Under the pieces are notes generated by a model that did no database searches, was not told the DNA's origin, and was given only the letters and a program-made list of their open reading frames with translations. 34,259 nucleotides of DNA from Candidatus Methylomirabilota bacterium (GTDB lineage Bacteria > Methylomirabilota > Methylomirabilia > Rokubacteriales > CSP1-6): the NCBI GenBank assembly GCA_035709005.1, contig DASTFB010000005.1, positions 1 to 34,259 of the forward strand, written 5' to 3'. This document shows, piece by piece, positions 7,634 through 15,811 of this stretch. Each line of letters begins with the position of its first letter. Position 1 is the first letter of the stretch. Position numbers and translations under genes: made by a program.

Positions 7634-8866
7634 ATGGCTACCACTTCCGACCGCGACAAGGGCTCGGCCAAGAACATGCGCCTGCTGTCTCACCACACCC
7701 TGGACGGCTTCGGCAACTGCGGCGAGGGCCTGGCTGTCCAGATCACCCGGGACCAGCGCCGGATCCTGTGGATCGCCCACGAGTCGCCCCCCAAGAACGT
7801 CACGGCGGTGGACGTCACCAATCCGCGCAAGCCGAACGTCGTCGTGCAGACGGATCTCCCGCACGACAAGATGCGCTCCAATTCCCTGGATGTCGTCGGC
7901 AATCTCCTGGTCGTGGCCTATCAGACGGGCGCTCCCGGTCTGACGCCGGCCGGCTTCGAGATCTTCGACGTGGAGGACCCGGGCAAGCCCCGCTCCATCG
8001 CGCTGTTCGATGCCGCCGGGCCCTCCTCTCGGGGCGTTCATCATCTGTGGTTCGTGGATGGCGCCTACGTCCACATCGCCTCCGGCGCGGCCGACTTCGT
8101 GCCCCGCAACCGGCGCGATGATCAGTGCTATCGCATCGTCGATGTGCGGGAGCCGACCCGTCCCCGGGAAGTGGGGCGGTGGTGGCTGCCCGGCACGCGC
8201 GAGGGTGACACCGAGCCGCCGCTACCCCGCCATCCCGTGTACGACAGCGGCTATCGAGCCCACAACACCAACGTATACCCACGCCGCCCCGATCGGGCCT
8301 GGATCGGTTATCTCGACGGCGGGGCGGTCATCCTGGACATCTCCGACATGGCCCACCCCCGGATGGTGAGCCGCTGGGATTATCACCCGCCGTTCCCGGG
8401 CTTCTGCCACACCGTCCTGCCGTTCCTGGACCGCGGCCTCATGATCGTGAGCGACGAGTCGACCAAGCCAGCGGGCCAGGACTGGCCCAAGCTGGTGTGG
8501 GTGGTCGACGTGCGAGACGAGACCAAGCCGGTGCCGATCAGCACGTGCCCGATCCCGCCCGTCAAGAGCTTCGCCGGGCGCGGTGGCCGCTACGGCGCCC
8601 ACAACCTCCACGAGAACCGGCCCGTGCCCGGGGCCATGGTTTCCGAAGACATCGTGGTGGGAACGTTCTTCAACGGGGGAGTCCGGGTCTTCGACCTCAA
8701 GGACCCGTTCCGTCCCCGGGAGGTCGCCTGGGCCGTGCCGCCGGCGCCGCGAAAGTCACCGGCCAAGGCCATCCAGCTCAACGACGTCTTCGTGGACGAC
8801 CGCGGCATCGTCTTCACCGTCGACCGCCTGATCGGCGGCCTCTACGCCTACGAGCTGAAGCTCTAG
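7634..8866 (+). CDS. LVIVD-repeat beta-propeller protein
   Basis: A 410-residue protein built of repeated blades of the LVIVD type. At least six recurrences of the pattern (hydrophobic)-D-x-x-(D/N)-P-x-x-P are visible: VTAVDVTNPRKPNVV, FEIFDVEDPGKPRS, YRIVDVREPTRPREV, AVILDISDMAHPRMV, VWVVDVRDETKPVP and VRVFDLKDPFRPREV. LVIVD proteins fold as beta-propellers and are usually binding or scaffolding proteins; no catalytic motif is recognised. There is no signal peptide, so it is probably cytosolic, although many relatives are exported. ATG 7634 has a poor ribosome site; an internal ATG at 7676 (MRLLSHH) is an alternative. The stop overlaps by three bases the stop of a decayed acyl-CoA dehydrogenase fragment on the other strand. 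Confidence 0.8.
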   Translation: MATTSDRDKGSAKNMRLLSHHTLDGFGNCGEGLAVQITRDQRRILWIAHESPPKNVTAVDVTNPRKPNVVVQTDLPHDKMRSNSLDVVGNLLVVAYQTGAPGLTPAGFEIFDVEDPGKPRSIALFDAAGPSSRGVHHLWFVDGAYVHIASGAADFVPRNRRDDQCYRIVDVREPTRPREVGRWWLPGTREGDTEPPLPRHPVYDSGYRAHNTNVYPRRPDRAWIGYLDGGAVILDISDMAHPRMVSRWDYHPPFPGFCHTVLPFLDRGLMIVSDESTKPAGQDWPKLVWVVDVRDETKPVPISTCPIPPVKSFAGRGGRYGAHNLHENRPVPGAMVSEDIVVGTFFNGGVRVFDLKDPFRPREVAWAVPPAPRKSPAKAIQLNDVFVDDRGIVFTVDRLIGGLYAYELKL

Positions 8867-9006
8867 CAGACGCGGTAGTTCTCGGCGGGAACGCTGGCCG
8901 CCGCGTCGCAGTGTCCGGCCCGCCCGGCGAAGCGCTCGCGGGCCAGCGCGGCCGCCCGATCGATGATGGCGCGCTGATGCTCGTCGAGCGGCGGCAGAAG
9001 AAACAT
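8863..9006 (-). pseudogene. Truncated N-terminus of an acyl-CoA dehydrogenase gene
   Basis: On the minus strand, 47 codons from ATG 9006 read like the first helix of acyl-CoA dehydrogenases. The segments LDEHQRAIIDRAAALARERF and AAASVPAENYR match the usual pattern (helix, then PxENYxxL), and a premature TAG follows at 8865-8863. A normal protein of this family has about 380 residues, so only the beginning is left. The fragment lies between two convincing plus-strand genes and its stop overlaps the LVIVD stop. It is probably the stump of a gene whose remainder was replaced. A small expressed peptide cannot be excluded. Confidence 0.55.
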
Positions 9007-9030
9007 CAGCGACGAAGCGCCCACCACAGC

Positions 9031-9060
9031 TTGACACGCCTCCAGCACGCATGGTATCGG
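9031..9060 (+). promoter_or_regulatory. Candidate promoter of the cupin gene, possibly giving a leaderless mRNA
   Basis: A perfect -35 TTGACA (9031-9036) is followed after 18 bp by TATCGG (9055-9060), preceded by TG one base upstream (TGG-TATCGG, extended -10 type). The ATG at 9067 is only six bases beyond, so a transcript would begin at or near the start codon. No Shine-Dalgarno sequence is visible before the ATG. The -10 match is only three of six. Confidence 0.4.
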
Positions 9061-9066
9061 CGGCTC

Positions 9067-9564
9067 ATGGTGGAACCACTGACCGAGATGCTCGCGCGCC
9101 GGATCGTCCGCTTCGTCGACCGCCGCCCCGACTGGGACGCCTTCGCCGATGCCCGCGTGGAGGGGTACCGCCGCGCCCAGCACCGCTACATCGGCGCCGG
9201 CGCGTCGGGCAAGGCCGACGCCAGCGTCATCCCGGCCGAACACTTCACGCTGAGCGTGATGTTCGTGCCGCCCGGCCAGGGCAACGCGCCCCACACCCAC
9301 GAGGTGGAAGAAGTGTTCTTCGTCCTGGAGGGCAAGGTGCGCGTGTTCATCCAGGATGAGCGCGGCGCCCGCGCCGAGGCCGTGCTCGGACGCTGGGATT
9401 GCGTGTCGTGCCCGGCCAACGTCGTGCACGGCTTCGAGAACGTGGGGCTCGAGCCGGCCTACCTTCAAGTGATGTTGGGCAAGGCCCAGCCCGCCCTCAT
9501 GAGCTACGCCGACGCCGAGCTACAGCGAACGCGCGACGCGCATCTGTCCGCGCCGCGCCCCTGA
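9067..9564 (+). CDS. Small cupin-domain protein
   Basis: A 165-residue single-domain cupin. Cupin motif 1 is clear: PHTHEVEEVFFVLEG, with the two His and the Glu that bind a metal. The motif 2 His is in NVVHGFENVG. N-terminal to the barrel is a ~60-residue helical region (TEMLARRIVRFVDRRPDWDAF). Stand-alone cupins act as dioxygenases, isomerases or small-molecule sensors; the reaction here cannot be told. The region 8867-9066 upstream has a strong -35 and an old gene fragment. There is no ribosome site at ATG 9067, consistent with a leaderless message. The gene converges on the cyclase-family gene, 13 bp away. Confidence 0.82.
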   Translation: MVEPLTEMLARRIVRFVDRRPDWDAFADARVEGYRRAQHRYIGAGASGKADASVIPAEHFTLSVMFVPPGQGNAPHTHEVEEVFFVLEGKVRVFIQDERGARAEAVLGRWDCVSCPANVVHGFENVGLEPAYLQVMLGKAQPALMSYADAELQRTRDAHLSAPRP

Positions 9565-9577
9565 TCGAGCGCCCGGT

Positions 9578-10516
9578 CTATTTCACCGCGAGCGGATTCA
9601 CCGGCGTGCCCACCGCCCCGGTGATCGGCAGCGGCGGTGCCACGAACTGGAACTCGTACACCCCGTCGCGGCCGCAATCCTCGGCCAGCGCGTCGAGGTC
9701 GAAGATCTCGCCGACGAGCAGCCCCATGTGCGGGATGAGGATCTGGTGTAGCGGCTGATAGCTGTCGGGGAGCTCGTTGGGCCGCACCTCCATGCCCCAG
9801 GTGTCGGTGGCCAGCGCGGCCAGCTGGTGGGCGTGGATCCAGTCGGCCGTGTGGAACGACAGGCCGGGGGCGTCGCCGCCCGCGTAGTCGCCCCAGCTCT
9901 TGCGGCGCCGGCACATGGCCATCTGGCCGGTCCGGACCAGCAAGGCGTCGCCGCGGCCCACCGACACCCGGTGGGCCTGAACGGCCGCATCGAGATCCTC
10001 CGCCGTGATGGCGTAGCCGGGCTCCAGCCACTCCACGCCCTTGACGCGGGGGATGTCCAGGAGCACGCCCCGGGTGACGATGAAGCGGGCCATCTTCTCG
10101 ATCCCGTTCTTCTTGGCGCCTTCGCTGGAGACCAGGTTGGCGTCGTATCCGTTGTAGAGCTTGCCGTCCAGGAAGCAGTGCGAGAGCGCGTCCCACTGGG
10201 TGGCGCACTGCAGGGCCATGATCACCATGTCGTCGGCGAAGCCCACGCCGCCCGGGCGCTTGAAGGCGCCGGTGGTGAAGTCGGGGCCGGTCAGGATCAT
10301 CCGGTGGATGGGGTTGAAGCGCCGTGGTTGATTGATCTGGGGCCCGGTGCTGTCCAGCGGGATGGCCAGCGAGAACGTCACGCCCCGCTTCACCAGCCGG
10401 CTGGCCCGCACGATCGTGTCGGGCGTGATGTAGTTGAGCGTCCCCAGCTCGTCGTCGTGGCCCCACTTGCCCCAGTTGCTGCACCGCTGACCGGTCTCGC
10501 GGATCAGGTCGCCCAT
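9578..10516 (-). CDS. Cyclase-family (kynurenine formamidase-like) hydrolase, variant metal motif
   Basis: A 312-residue member of the cyclase superfamily (PF04199), whose studied members include bacterial kynurenine formamidase and isatin hydrolase. The diagnostic motif HxGTHxDxxxH appears at about residues 103-113 as QCATQWDALSH. The Asp and last His remain, but the two His ligands are Gln. From memory, Gln variants occur in the longer (~310 aa) subfamily, so this may be a normal subfamily trait. ATG 10516 has AAGGAGG ten bases upstream. It is the last gene of the leftward catabolic run, 32 bp after amidohydrolase A. Context suggests hydrolysis of an amide or lactone product. Fold assignment is good, the reaction is unknown. 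Confidence 0.8.
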   Translation of the reverse strand: MGDLIRETGQRCSNWGKWGHDDELGTLNYITPDTIVRASRLVKRGVTFSLAIPLDSTGPQINQPRRFNPIHRMILTGPDFTTGAFKRPGGVGFADDMVIMALQCATQWDALSHCFLDGKLYNGYDANLVSSEGAKKNGIEKMARFIVTRGVLLDIPRVKGVEWLEPGYAITAEDLDAAVQAHRVSVGRGDALLVRTGQMAMCRRRKSWGDYAGGDAPGLSFHTADWIHAHQLAALATDTWGMEVRPNELPDSYQPLHQILIPHMGLLVGEIFDLDALAEDCGRDGVYEFQFVAPPLPITGAVGTPVNPLAVK

Positions 10517-10548
10517 GCGCGCACGTCCTCCTTGTCGGTGGTCGCGAT

Positions 10549-11976
10549 CTAGCAGACGGGGCGGTGCACGAGCTCGGCGGCGATCTTGCGCGGGATCAGC
10601 TGGCCGTCGCGCGCGTCCCGCACGAGCCGGCCGCTTTCCACGAGCACCTGGCCACGTAGTAGCGTCATGACGGGCCAGCCCCGCACCTCCCACCCCTCCC
10701 AGGGACTGTAGTCGCTCACGTGGAAGTCCTCCCGGGTGAGCGTCTTGCGGATGCTCGGATCGATCAGCACCAGGTCGGCGTCGCTGCCGGGGGCGATGAC
10801 GCCCTTGCGGGGGTACAGACCCAGGATGCGGGCCGCGTTGGTCGAGGTCACCGCGGCGAACCGCTCGAGGGACATCCGCCGCTTGACCACGCCCTCGGTG
10901 AACACGATTCCCATCCGGGCTTCGGCGCCCAGGTTGCCGCCGGTGACGTCCTCGATGGTCTTGCCGCGCAGCTTCAGCTCCAGGGACGTCGGGTACTCGT
11001 CCGTGCCGGTGGTGGACACGCCGTCGCGGACGAGCCCGTCCCACAGCGCGGCCTGGTCTTCGGGGTACTTCAGGGACGGATACGTGTGATAGCAGAAGCC
11101 CCGCGGCTTGCGGTAGTCCTCGGCCGAGAAGCAGGCGTAGTGGTGAAGCGTCTCGGCGTAGACCGGCAGGCCCTTGGCCCGGGCCTCGAGCACGGCCTCC
11201 ACGCCCTCCTTGGCCGAGGTGTGCACGAAGTAGACGGCGACACCGGTGGCCTCGGCCACGTGGATGGTCCGGCGGAAGGCCAGCGCCTCGGAGAGCTTGT
11301 TGTGGACGAGGGGCAGGTTCCAGCCTTCCATCCGCCCCTCTTCGCGCAGCCGCTCGTACATGAACTGCACGACGTCGTTGTCCTCGGCGTGAACCACCAT
11401 GATCCCGCCCCGGCCGGCCACCTTCTCCATGGCCAGCTGGATGCGTCCGAAGTCCAGGCGATACGAGTGGCGCTTGGGGTGCGGGGGCAACACGTCGTTG
11501 GTGAACACCTTGAAGCTGGGGAACCCGGCCTGGATCGCCTCCGGGAGCTGGTCGAAGACCTTCAGCGGCAGCGCGCCCTGCAGCGTGACGTGGAAGCTGT
11601 AGTCCACGTAGGCGTTGCCCTTCCAGCGGGCCGCTCGCTGCTCGATGGTGGTGGGGACGTCGGTGCCCGGCCGCACGAAGCAGAAGTCTACGTGGGTCGT
11701 GGTCCCCCCGAAGGCCATGCCCCGGGTGTCGTCCTCGGGGCCGAGCGTGAAGAGCCCCTCGTCCGGGTGCATGGCGATGAAATGGGCCAGGTGCGTGTGG
11801 GGCTCCACGCCGCCGGGCACGACGATCTTGCCGGTGGCGTCGATGACGCGCCCGGCCTCGGGCAGCGTGCCGGGTACGGCCACCGCGGCGATCGTCTGAC
11901 CCTGCACCGCCACGTCCCAGGGACCCGCTCCCTGAGGGGTCACCACCTGCCCGCCGCGAATGACCAGGTCCAGCAT
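10549..11976 (-). CDS. Hydantoinase/dihydropyrimidinase-like amidohydrolase A
   Basis: A 475-residue cyclic amidohydrolase. Family ligands are seen as HTH (residues 60-62), the carboxylated-lysine motif SFKVF (K156), H196 (VVHAEDND), H252 (FVHTS) and D326. Two usual features are altered. The SDH motif is TDE (325-327), and the Tyr normally five residues after the metal Lys (SFKxFxxYK) is absent, the sequence being SFKVFTND. It may therefore act on a different ring or an acyclic amide. Of two nearby ATGs, 11976 is chosen because TAAGGAGG ends right at ATG 11982 and gives six-base spacing only to the second; the protein then begins MLDLVIRGG like its relatives. The ribosome site includes the stop codon of the MmgE/PrpD gene, 11 bp upstream of the start. 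Paralogous to amidohydrolase B at 13343. Confidence 0.88.
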   Translation of the reverse strand: MLDLVIRGGQVVTPQGAGPWDVAVQGQTIAAVAVPGTLPEAGRVIDATGKIVVPGGVEPHTHLAHFIAMHPDEGLFTLGPEDDTRGMAFGGTTTHVDFCFVRPGTDVPTTIEQRAARWKGNAYVDYSFHVTLQGALPLKVFDQLPEAIQAGFPSFKVFTNDVLPPHPKRHSYRLDFGRIQLAMEKVAGRGGIMVVHAEDNDVVQFMYERLREEGRMEGWNLPLVHNKLSEALAFRRTIHVAEATGVAVYFVHTSAKEGVEAVLEARAKGLPVYAETLHHYACFSAEDYRKPRGFCYHTYPSLKYPEDQAALWDGLVRDGVSTTGTDEYPTSLELKLRGKTIEDVTGGNLGAEARMGIVFTEGVVKRRMSLERFAAVTSTNAARILGLYPRKGVIAPGSDADLVLIDPSIRKTLTREDFHVSDYSPWEGWEVRGWPVMTLLRGQVLVESGRLVRDARDGQLIPRKIAAELVHRPVC

Positions 11977-11982
11977 CGCCAT

Positions 11983-11990
11983 CCTCCTTA
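11983..11990 (-). promoter_or_regulatory. Ribosome binding site deciding the amidohydrolase A start
   Basis: TAAGGAGG on the minus strand contains the MmgE/PrpD stop codon and abuts ATG 11982, so it favours ATG 11976 at six-base spacing. This also couples the two genes. Confidence 0.7.
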
Positions 11991-13343
11991 CTTGGCCACG
12001 AGCGCCATGAGGTCGCGGACATCCTTCAGCGACTCGAGCTCGGCCACGGCCCCGATGACCTGCCGGGCCCGGTCGGGCCCGAGCGTCGGGCTGGCCAGGC
12101 CGAGAAACTTCTCCGCCACCACCTCCCGAGGCACGGGATTCTCAGCGTCGCCCCGGACGATCGTCGTCGTCTGAGTCAACACGCGCCCGTCGCGCAGCGC
12201 CACCTGCACTCGGGCGGTTGGCTCGCTCGAGCTGCGCATGGACATGCCGGGATCGCTGCGCACCTCCACCCGTCGGGCCAGCTCGCGCACGCGGGGATTG
12301 GCCCGCGTAGCGTCTCGGAAGGCCGCCACGCCGCTGGCGCCGGTGACGACGAGGGCGGCCACCGCGTAAGGGACCGAGAACTTGGCGGCCAGCATGTTGG
12401 GCGGCTCGGGCTCGCTCATGCGCGTCACGAACGGCACCGAGGTGACGGTGATATGCGCGATCGCCTCCGGCGCGAACCGCTCCCGGCTCAGCAGCGCCTG
12501 GACCGCATCCAGGGCTGGGTGATTGTAGAGACAGCAGGCGTGGATCTTGACGTAGTTGCGCCGGATCCGGTAGACCGCGGGCCGGTCGTCCGCGCCCAGA
12601 TCGTCCAGCGCGCGCTCGGCCTCGAAGCGTTCGCCAAGGATCGTCCCGTAGACGTCGGATACGGCGTCACGAGCCGCGCCGTAGCCACAGTCGAGCAGGT
12701 GGTTGGCGAGAATGCCCTGGAGCGCCGCCCGACCAGGGTAGAGGTTGCGGATCGTGGCGCCCTCGAAGCACGGTGCCCAGGAGTTCGCCGGGCTCATCGA
12801 GGCCGCGAGGTTGATCACCTGCCGCAGGGCCGGCTCGTCGCGCTCGAGCAGGCGGGCCACGGCCACGGCCGCGCCCGCGGTTCCCCAGGTGCCGTGGGAG
12901 TGGACGTGGGGTCGCGCGCTCGTGGCGCCGCCCAGACGCGACGTGATCTCGTAGCCGGCCACGAGGCTCTCGATGAGCCGGCGGCCGTCGGCCCGCTGTT
13001 CCTCACCGACGGCGAGCGCTGCCGGCAGGACGTGAATGGCGGGGTGGCCGCCGCCCCAGCGGTTGCCCTCATCGACCTCGAGGGCCACGCCCGCCGTCGC
13101 GTTGGCGAGCGCGGCGAGCATCGGCTCGCCCCGATCGGCGTGGCCGATCAGGGTGGCGGTTTTCGGACCGGATCGCCCGGAGGCCAGGCCGGCCAGTCGC
13201 GCGTTCTCCGGCAACTGGCTGCCGGCCAGGATCGCGCCGAGCGTGTCGAGTACCACGTCCGTGGCCGCGGTCACGGTCGTATCGCTCAGCTCGGGGAACC
13301 GCGTGCGGGCGGCCAGGCGGGCCAGGCGATCCAGGTAGTCCAC
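11988..13343 (-). CDS. MmgE/PrpD family protein
   Basis: A 451-residue member of the MmgE/PrpD family, which includes 2-methylcitrate dehydratase and cis-aconitate decarboxylase. Typical segments are DTLGAILAGS (about residues 26-36), the conserved EVDEGNRWGGGHPAIHVLPA block and the late MSEPEPPNMLAAKFSVPYAV segment. Members of this family often appear in catabolic clusters with amidohydrolases and importers, where the true substrate is not known. The GTG start at 13343 overlaps the last base of the upstream amidohydrolase B stop (TAGTG), so translation is probably coupled; no strong ribosome site is present. Full length for the family. No prpB or prpC partner is in the window, which argues against the propionate pathway. 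Confidence 0.86.
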   Translation of the reverse strand: MDYLDRLARLAARTRFPELSDTTVTAATDVVLDTLGAILAGSQLPENARLAGLASGRSGPKTATLIGHADRGEPMLAALANATAGVALEVDEGNRWGGGHPAIHVLPAALAVGEEQRADGRRLIESLVAGYEITSRLGGATSARPHVHSHGTWGTAGAAVAVARLLERDEPALRQVINLAASMSPANSWAPCFEGATIRNLYPGRAALQGILANHLLDCGYGAARDAVSDVYGTILGERFEAERALDDLGADDRPAVYRIRRNYVKIHACCLYNHPALDAVQALLSRERFAPEAIAHITVTSVPFVTRMSEPEPPNMLAAKFSVPYAVAALVVTGASGVAAFRDATRANPRVRELARRVEVRSDPGMSMRSSSEPTARVQVALRDGRVLTQTTTIVRGDAENPVPREVVAEKFLGLASPTLGPDRARQVIGAVAELESLKDVRDLMALVAK

Positions 13344-14764
13344 TACCGCACCGCGCCCGCGAGCGGCGGTTGGGGCCGCCCCCGCACCAGATAGCTGCCG
13401 TAGCCGGGCTCCTGCTCGAGCCGCCCCTCGTTCAGGAGGACGCGGCCCCTGAGGAACGTCATCCACGGCCGGCCCCGGATCGTCCAGCCCTCGTAGAGGG
13501 TCCAGCCCGCCATGCCACGGTGGTCGGCGACCCGGATGATGCCCTCCGGTTCGGGGTCGATGATCAGCAAGTCCGCGTCGGCGCCGGGGCGGATGGCCCC
13601 CTTGCGAGGATAGAGACCGAAGATCCGCGCCGGGTTCTCGGCCAGGACGCGGGCCATCCAGGTGATCGGCAGGCCGCGCTTGACGACGCCCTCGCTGAAC
13701 ATGAGCGGCACCATCGTCTCCACCGAGGGCGCGCCGAACGGGATGGACCGGCCGGCGGGATCGACGAAGATGTTCTTCCACCCCGGTTCCTTGACCGCCC
13801 GGGCCCGGGGAGCGTGATCGCTGCCGACGCTGGAGATGTACCCCTCGGCGACGCCCGCCCACAGCGCATCGCGGTCGGGGCCGTCGGCCCGGCGCAGCGG
13901 CGGCCCCATCTTGGCCAGCGGCCCCCACCGCTCCATCTCGTCCTCGGTGAGGAGCAGGTACTGGGGACAGGTCTCGGTCCACACCCGCTGGCCGCGCCCC
14001 TGGGCCTGCTTGATGCGCGCCAGGCCCAATGCGGTGGAGAGGTGGACCACGTAGACGGGCGCGCCGGCCATGGCCCCCATGGCGATCGCCCGGTTGATCG
14101 CCTCCTCCTCCGCCCAGTCCGGGCAGGTCGCGGGGAAGTGTCGGGGCTCGACGCGCCCCTCGGCCAGCGCGCGGTTCTCGAGGTGGTCGATCACGTCGCC
14201 GTTCTCGCAGTGGAGCTGGGCCAGGCCGCCGTGAGCGGCGATCACCTCCATGGCCCGGTAGATGAAGTCGTCGGAGCACATGCGGGGCGGGCGCTTCTTG
14301 TAGGTCATGAACATCTTGAAGGAGCTGACGCCCAGCCGGACCGCCTCGCCCACGCCCTCGAGGATGGGCGGCTGGTTGAACAGAATGAAGTGGAAGCCGA
14401 AGTCGAGCACTGACTGTCGTTCGGTCTCCTGGCGCAGGCGCGTGATCGCCTGGGGCAGCGTCTCGCCGGTCCGGTCGTCGTAGACGGCGAACCCCAGCAG
14501 CGTGGTGAGCCCGGCGTGGGCGGCCGCGATCGGGCCGGCCGTCCAGTCGTCGTACTCGGGGCCCAGGTGGATGTGGCAGTCGATCGCGCCCGGCAGCACG
14601 TATTTGCCCCTCGCGTCGACATAGCGGTCGGCCGGCGGCAGCAGCTCCGGCGGTCCGATGGCGGCGATGCTCTCGCCACGAATGGCGACGGCGGCATCGA
14701 GGACGTCGGTGGCCGTCACGACCTGCCCGCCGTGCACCACAATGTCGACGCGCGGGGTGGGCAT
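13343..14764 (-). CDS. Hydantoinase/dihydropyrimidinase-like amidohydrolase B
   Basis: A 473-residue cyclic amidohydrolase that keeps the complete D-hydantoinase set. H64 and H66 (CHIH), the carboxylated-lysine site SFKMFMTYKK with K150 and Y155, H185 (LHCENGD), H241 (VVHLS) and D316 in SDHAPR are all present. K150 and Y155 fall at the positions used in characterised D-hydantoinases, so ring-opening of a cyclic amide such as a hydantoin, dihydropyrimidine or allantoin-like compound is likely. ATG 14764 overlaps the stop of the binding-protein gene by one base (TGATG). A nine-codon-longer frame exists but lacks support. No carbamoylase or hydantoin racemase is nearby, so the downstream steps are unclear. 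Confidence 0.9.
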   Translation of the reverse strand: MPTPRVDIVVHGGQVVTATDVLDAAVAIRGESIAAIGPPELLPPADRYVDARGKYVLPGAIDCHIHLGPEYDDWTAGPIAAAHAGLTTLLGFAVYDDRTGETLPQAITRLRQETERQSVLDFGFHFILFNQPPILEGVGEAVRLGVSSFKMFMTYKKRPPRMCSDDFIYRAMEVIAAHGGLAQLHCENGDVIDHLENRALAEGRVEPRHFPATCPDWAEEEAINRAIAMGAMAGAPVYVVHLSTALGLARIKQAQGRGQRVWTETCPQYLLLTEDEMERWGPLAKMGPPLRRADGPDRDALWAGVAEGYISSVGSDHAPRARAVKEPGWKNIFVDPAGRSIPFGAPSVETMVPLMFSEGVVKRGLPITWMARVLAENPARIFGLYPRKGAIRPGADADLLIIDPEPEGIIRVADHRGMAGWTLYEGWTIRGRPWMTFLRGRVLLNEGRLEQEPGYGSYLVRGRPQPPLAGAVR

Positions 14765-15798
14765 CAGCGGACCTCGGTCCTGGCTTTCCACTTCACCAGC
14801 GTGGGATCGACCTCCTCGAGCAGCCGCGTGTAGAATACGCTCTCGGCCGGGAACTTCTGCTTGATGCGGTCGAGCGAGTGCAGGAAATCCACGAACTCGC
14901 CCATGCCGCGGTGGATCTTCTCGTTCATCTCCATCGAGTAGATGTTGAGAGCCATGATGTCGCGGGTGAGCGCCTCGTCCGTCTTCATCTCCCGGGCCAC
15001 GATCTTCACGGCGGCGTCCCGGTCCTTGTTGATGGAGTCGGTCGCCTTGCGCAGGGCGCGGAGAACCGCCTTGAGGGTGTTGGGGTTCTCCCTGAGCATC
15101 TTGCCGCTGGCCACCACGCCGGCGTGGACGTGCAGCCAGTCCACCTGGCCTTCCTTGCCGGGAATGTAGCTGCGGTTGCCGGTGAAGTAGACCTTGCCGC
15201 CCGCCTGCTTGACGGCGTTGAACACCCAGGGCGCCCAGGCGGCCATGGCGTCGATGTCGCCCTTGGCCAGCGCCGTCACCGCGTCGGGCGGCGAGAGGTT
15301 CACGAACTGGATCCGGTTGAAGTCGATGCCGTGGTCCCGGCTCATCGCCTGGATGGCCATCGTCACCGAGGCGCCCTTGGGCATGCCGATCTTGATCTTC
15401 TCGAAGTCCTTGGGGGAGCGGACCAGCTCCTGCCCCTTCTTGCCGAGGACGATCTGCTGGGTGCCGGCGATGTCGCTCTGGGGCGCGATGTTGTAGATGG
15501 CCTGCCCGGACGCCGCGATGGGCACGACCATCGTGGCCGTGGCCGTGCCGAGGTGGATGTTACCGGCGCCCCACATGGACGGCAGGTCGGTGCCGGCGAT
15601 GTACCAGCGCGGGTTGACTTTAATGCCCTCGGCCTTGAAGTAACCGAGCTGGTCGGCCACAGCGAACTGCGAGGACATCTGCGCATCGCGCACGAGCCAG
15701 GCATCGATCTCCGTCACCTCGGGCTTGCCTTGCGCGAGGACGTCGCCGACGCCGGGCAGCAGGAGCAGCAGGGCCAGGGCCACGGTGAGCGTCCGCAT
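14764..15798 (-). CDS. NitT/TauT-type ABC substrate-binding protein
   Basis: A 344-residue periplasmic binding protein. A signal peptide (residues 1-22, TLTVALALLLLLPGVG, cleaved near VLA|Q) precedes a two-lobed NMT1/TauA-like domain. The segment FAVADQLGYFKAEGIKV near residue 50 and AMAAWAPWVFNAVKQAGG near 180 are typical. The family binds small organics such as sulfonates, nitrate, pyrimidine precursors or aromatic acids; specificity cannot be read from sequence. AAAGGAG lies seven bases before ATG 15798. It sits between its permease and amidohydrolase B and overlaps the latter, so the imported compound is a good candidate substrate for the amidohydrolases. Confidence 0.88.
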   Translation of the reverse strand: MRTLTVALALLLLLPGVGDVLAQGKPEVTEIDAWLVRDAQMSSQFAVADQLGYFKAEGIKVNPRWYIAGTDLPSMWGAGNIHLGTATATMVVPIAASGQAIYNIAPQSDIAGTQQIVLGKKGQELVRSPKDFEKIKIGMPKGASVTMAIQAMSRDHGIDFNRIQFVNLSPPDAVTALAKGDIDAMAAWAPWVFNAVKQAGGKVYFTGNRSYIPGKEGQVDWLHVHAGVVASGKMLRENPNTLKAVLRALRKATDSINKDRDAAVKIVAREMKTDEALTRDIMALNIYSMEMNEKIHRGMGEFVDFLHSLDRIKQKFPAESVFYTRLLEEVDPTLVKWKARTEVR

Positions 15799-15811
15799 GG
15801 ATTAGCTCCTT

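Noticed and set aside
10720-12174. 484-codon plus-strand frame opposite amidohydrolase A
   Set aside because: The minus strand encodes a well-conserved amidohydrolase; the plus frame has no family features or ribosome site.
11988-13343. 2-methylcitrate dehydratase (PrpD) of the propionate pathway
   Set aside because: No prpB, prpC or acnM is present; family membership alone does not give this function.
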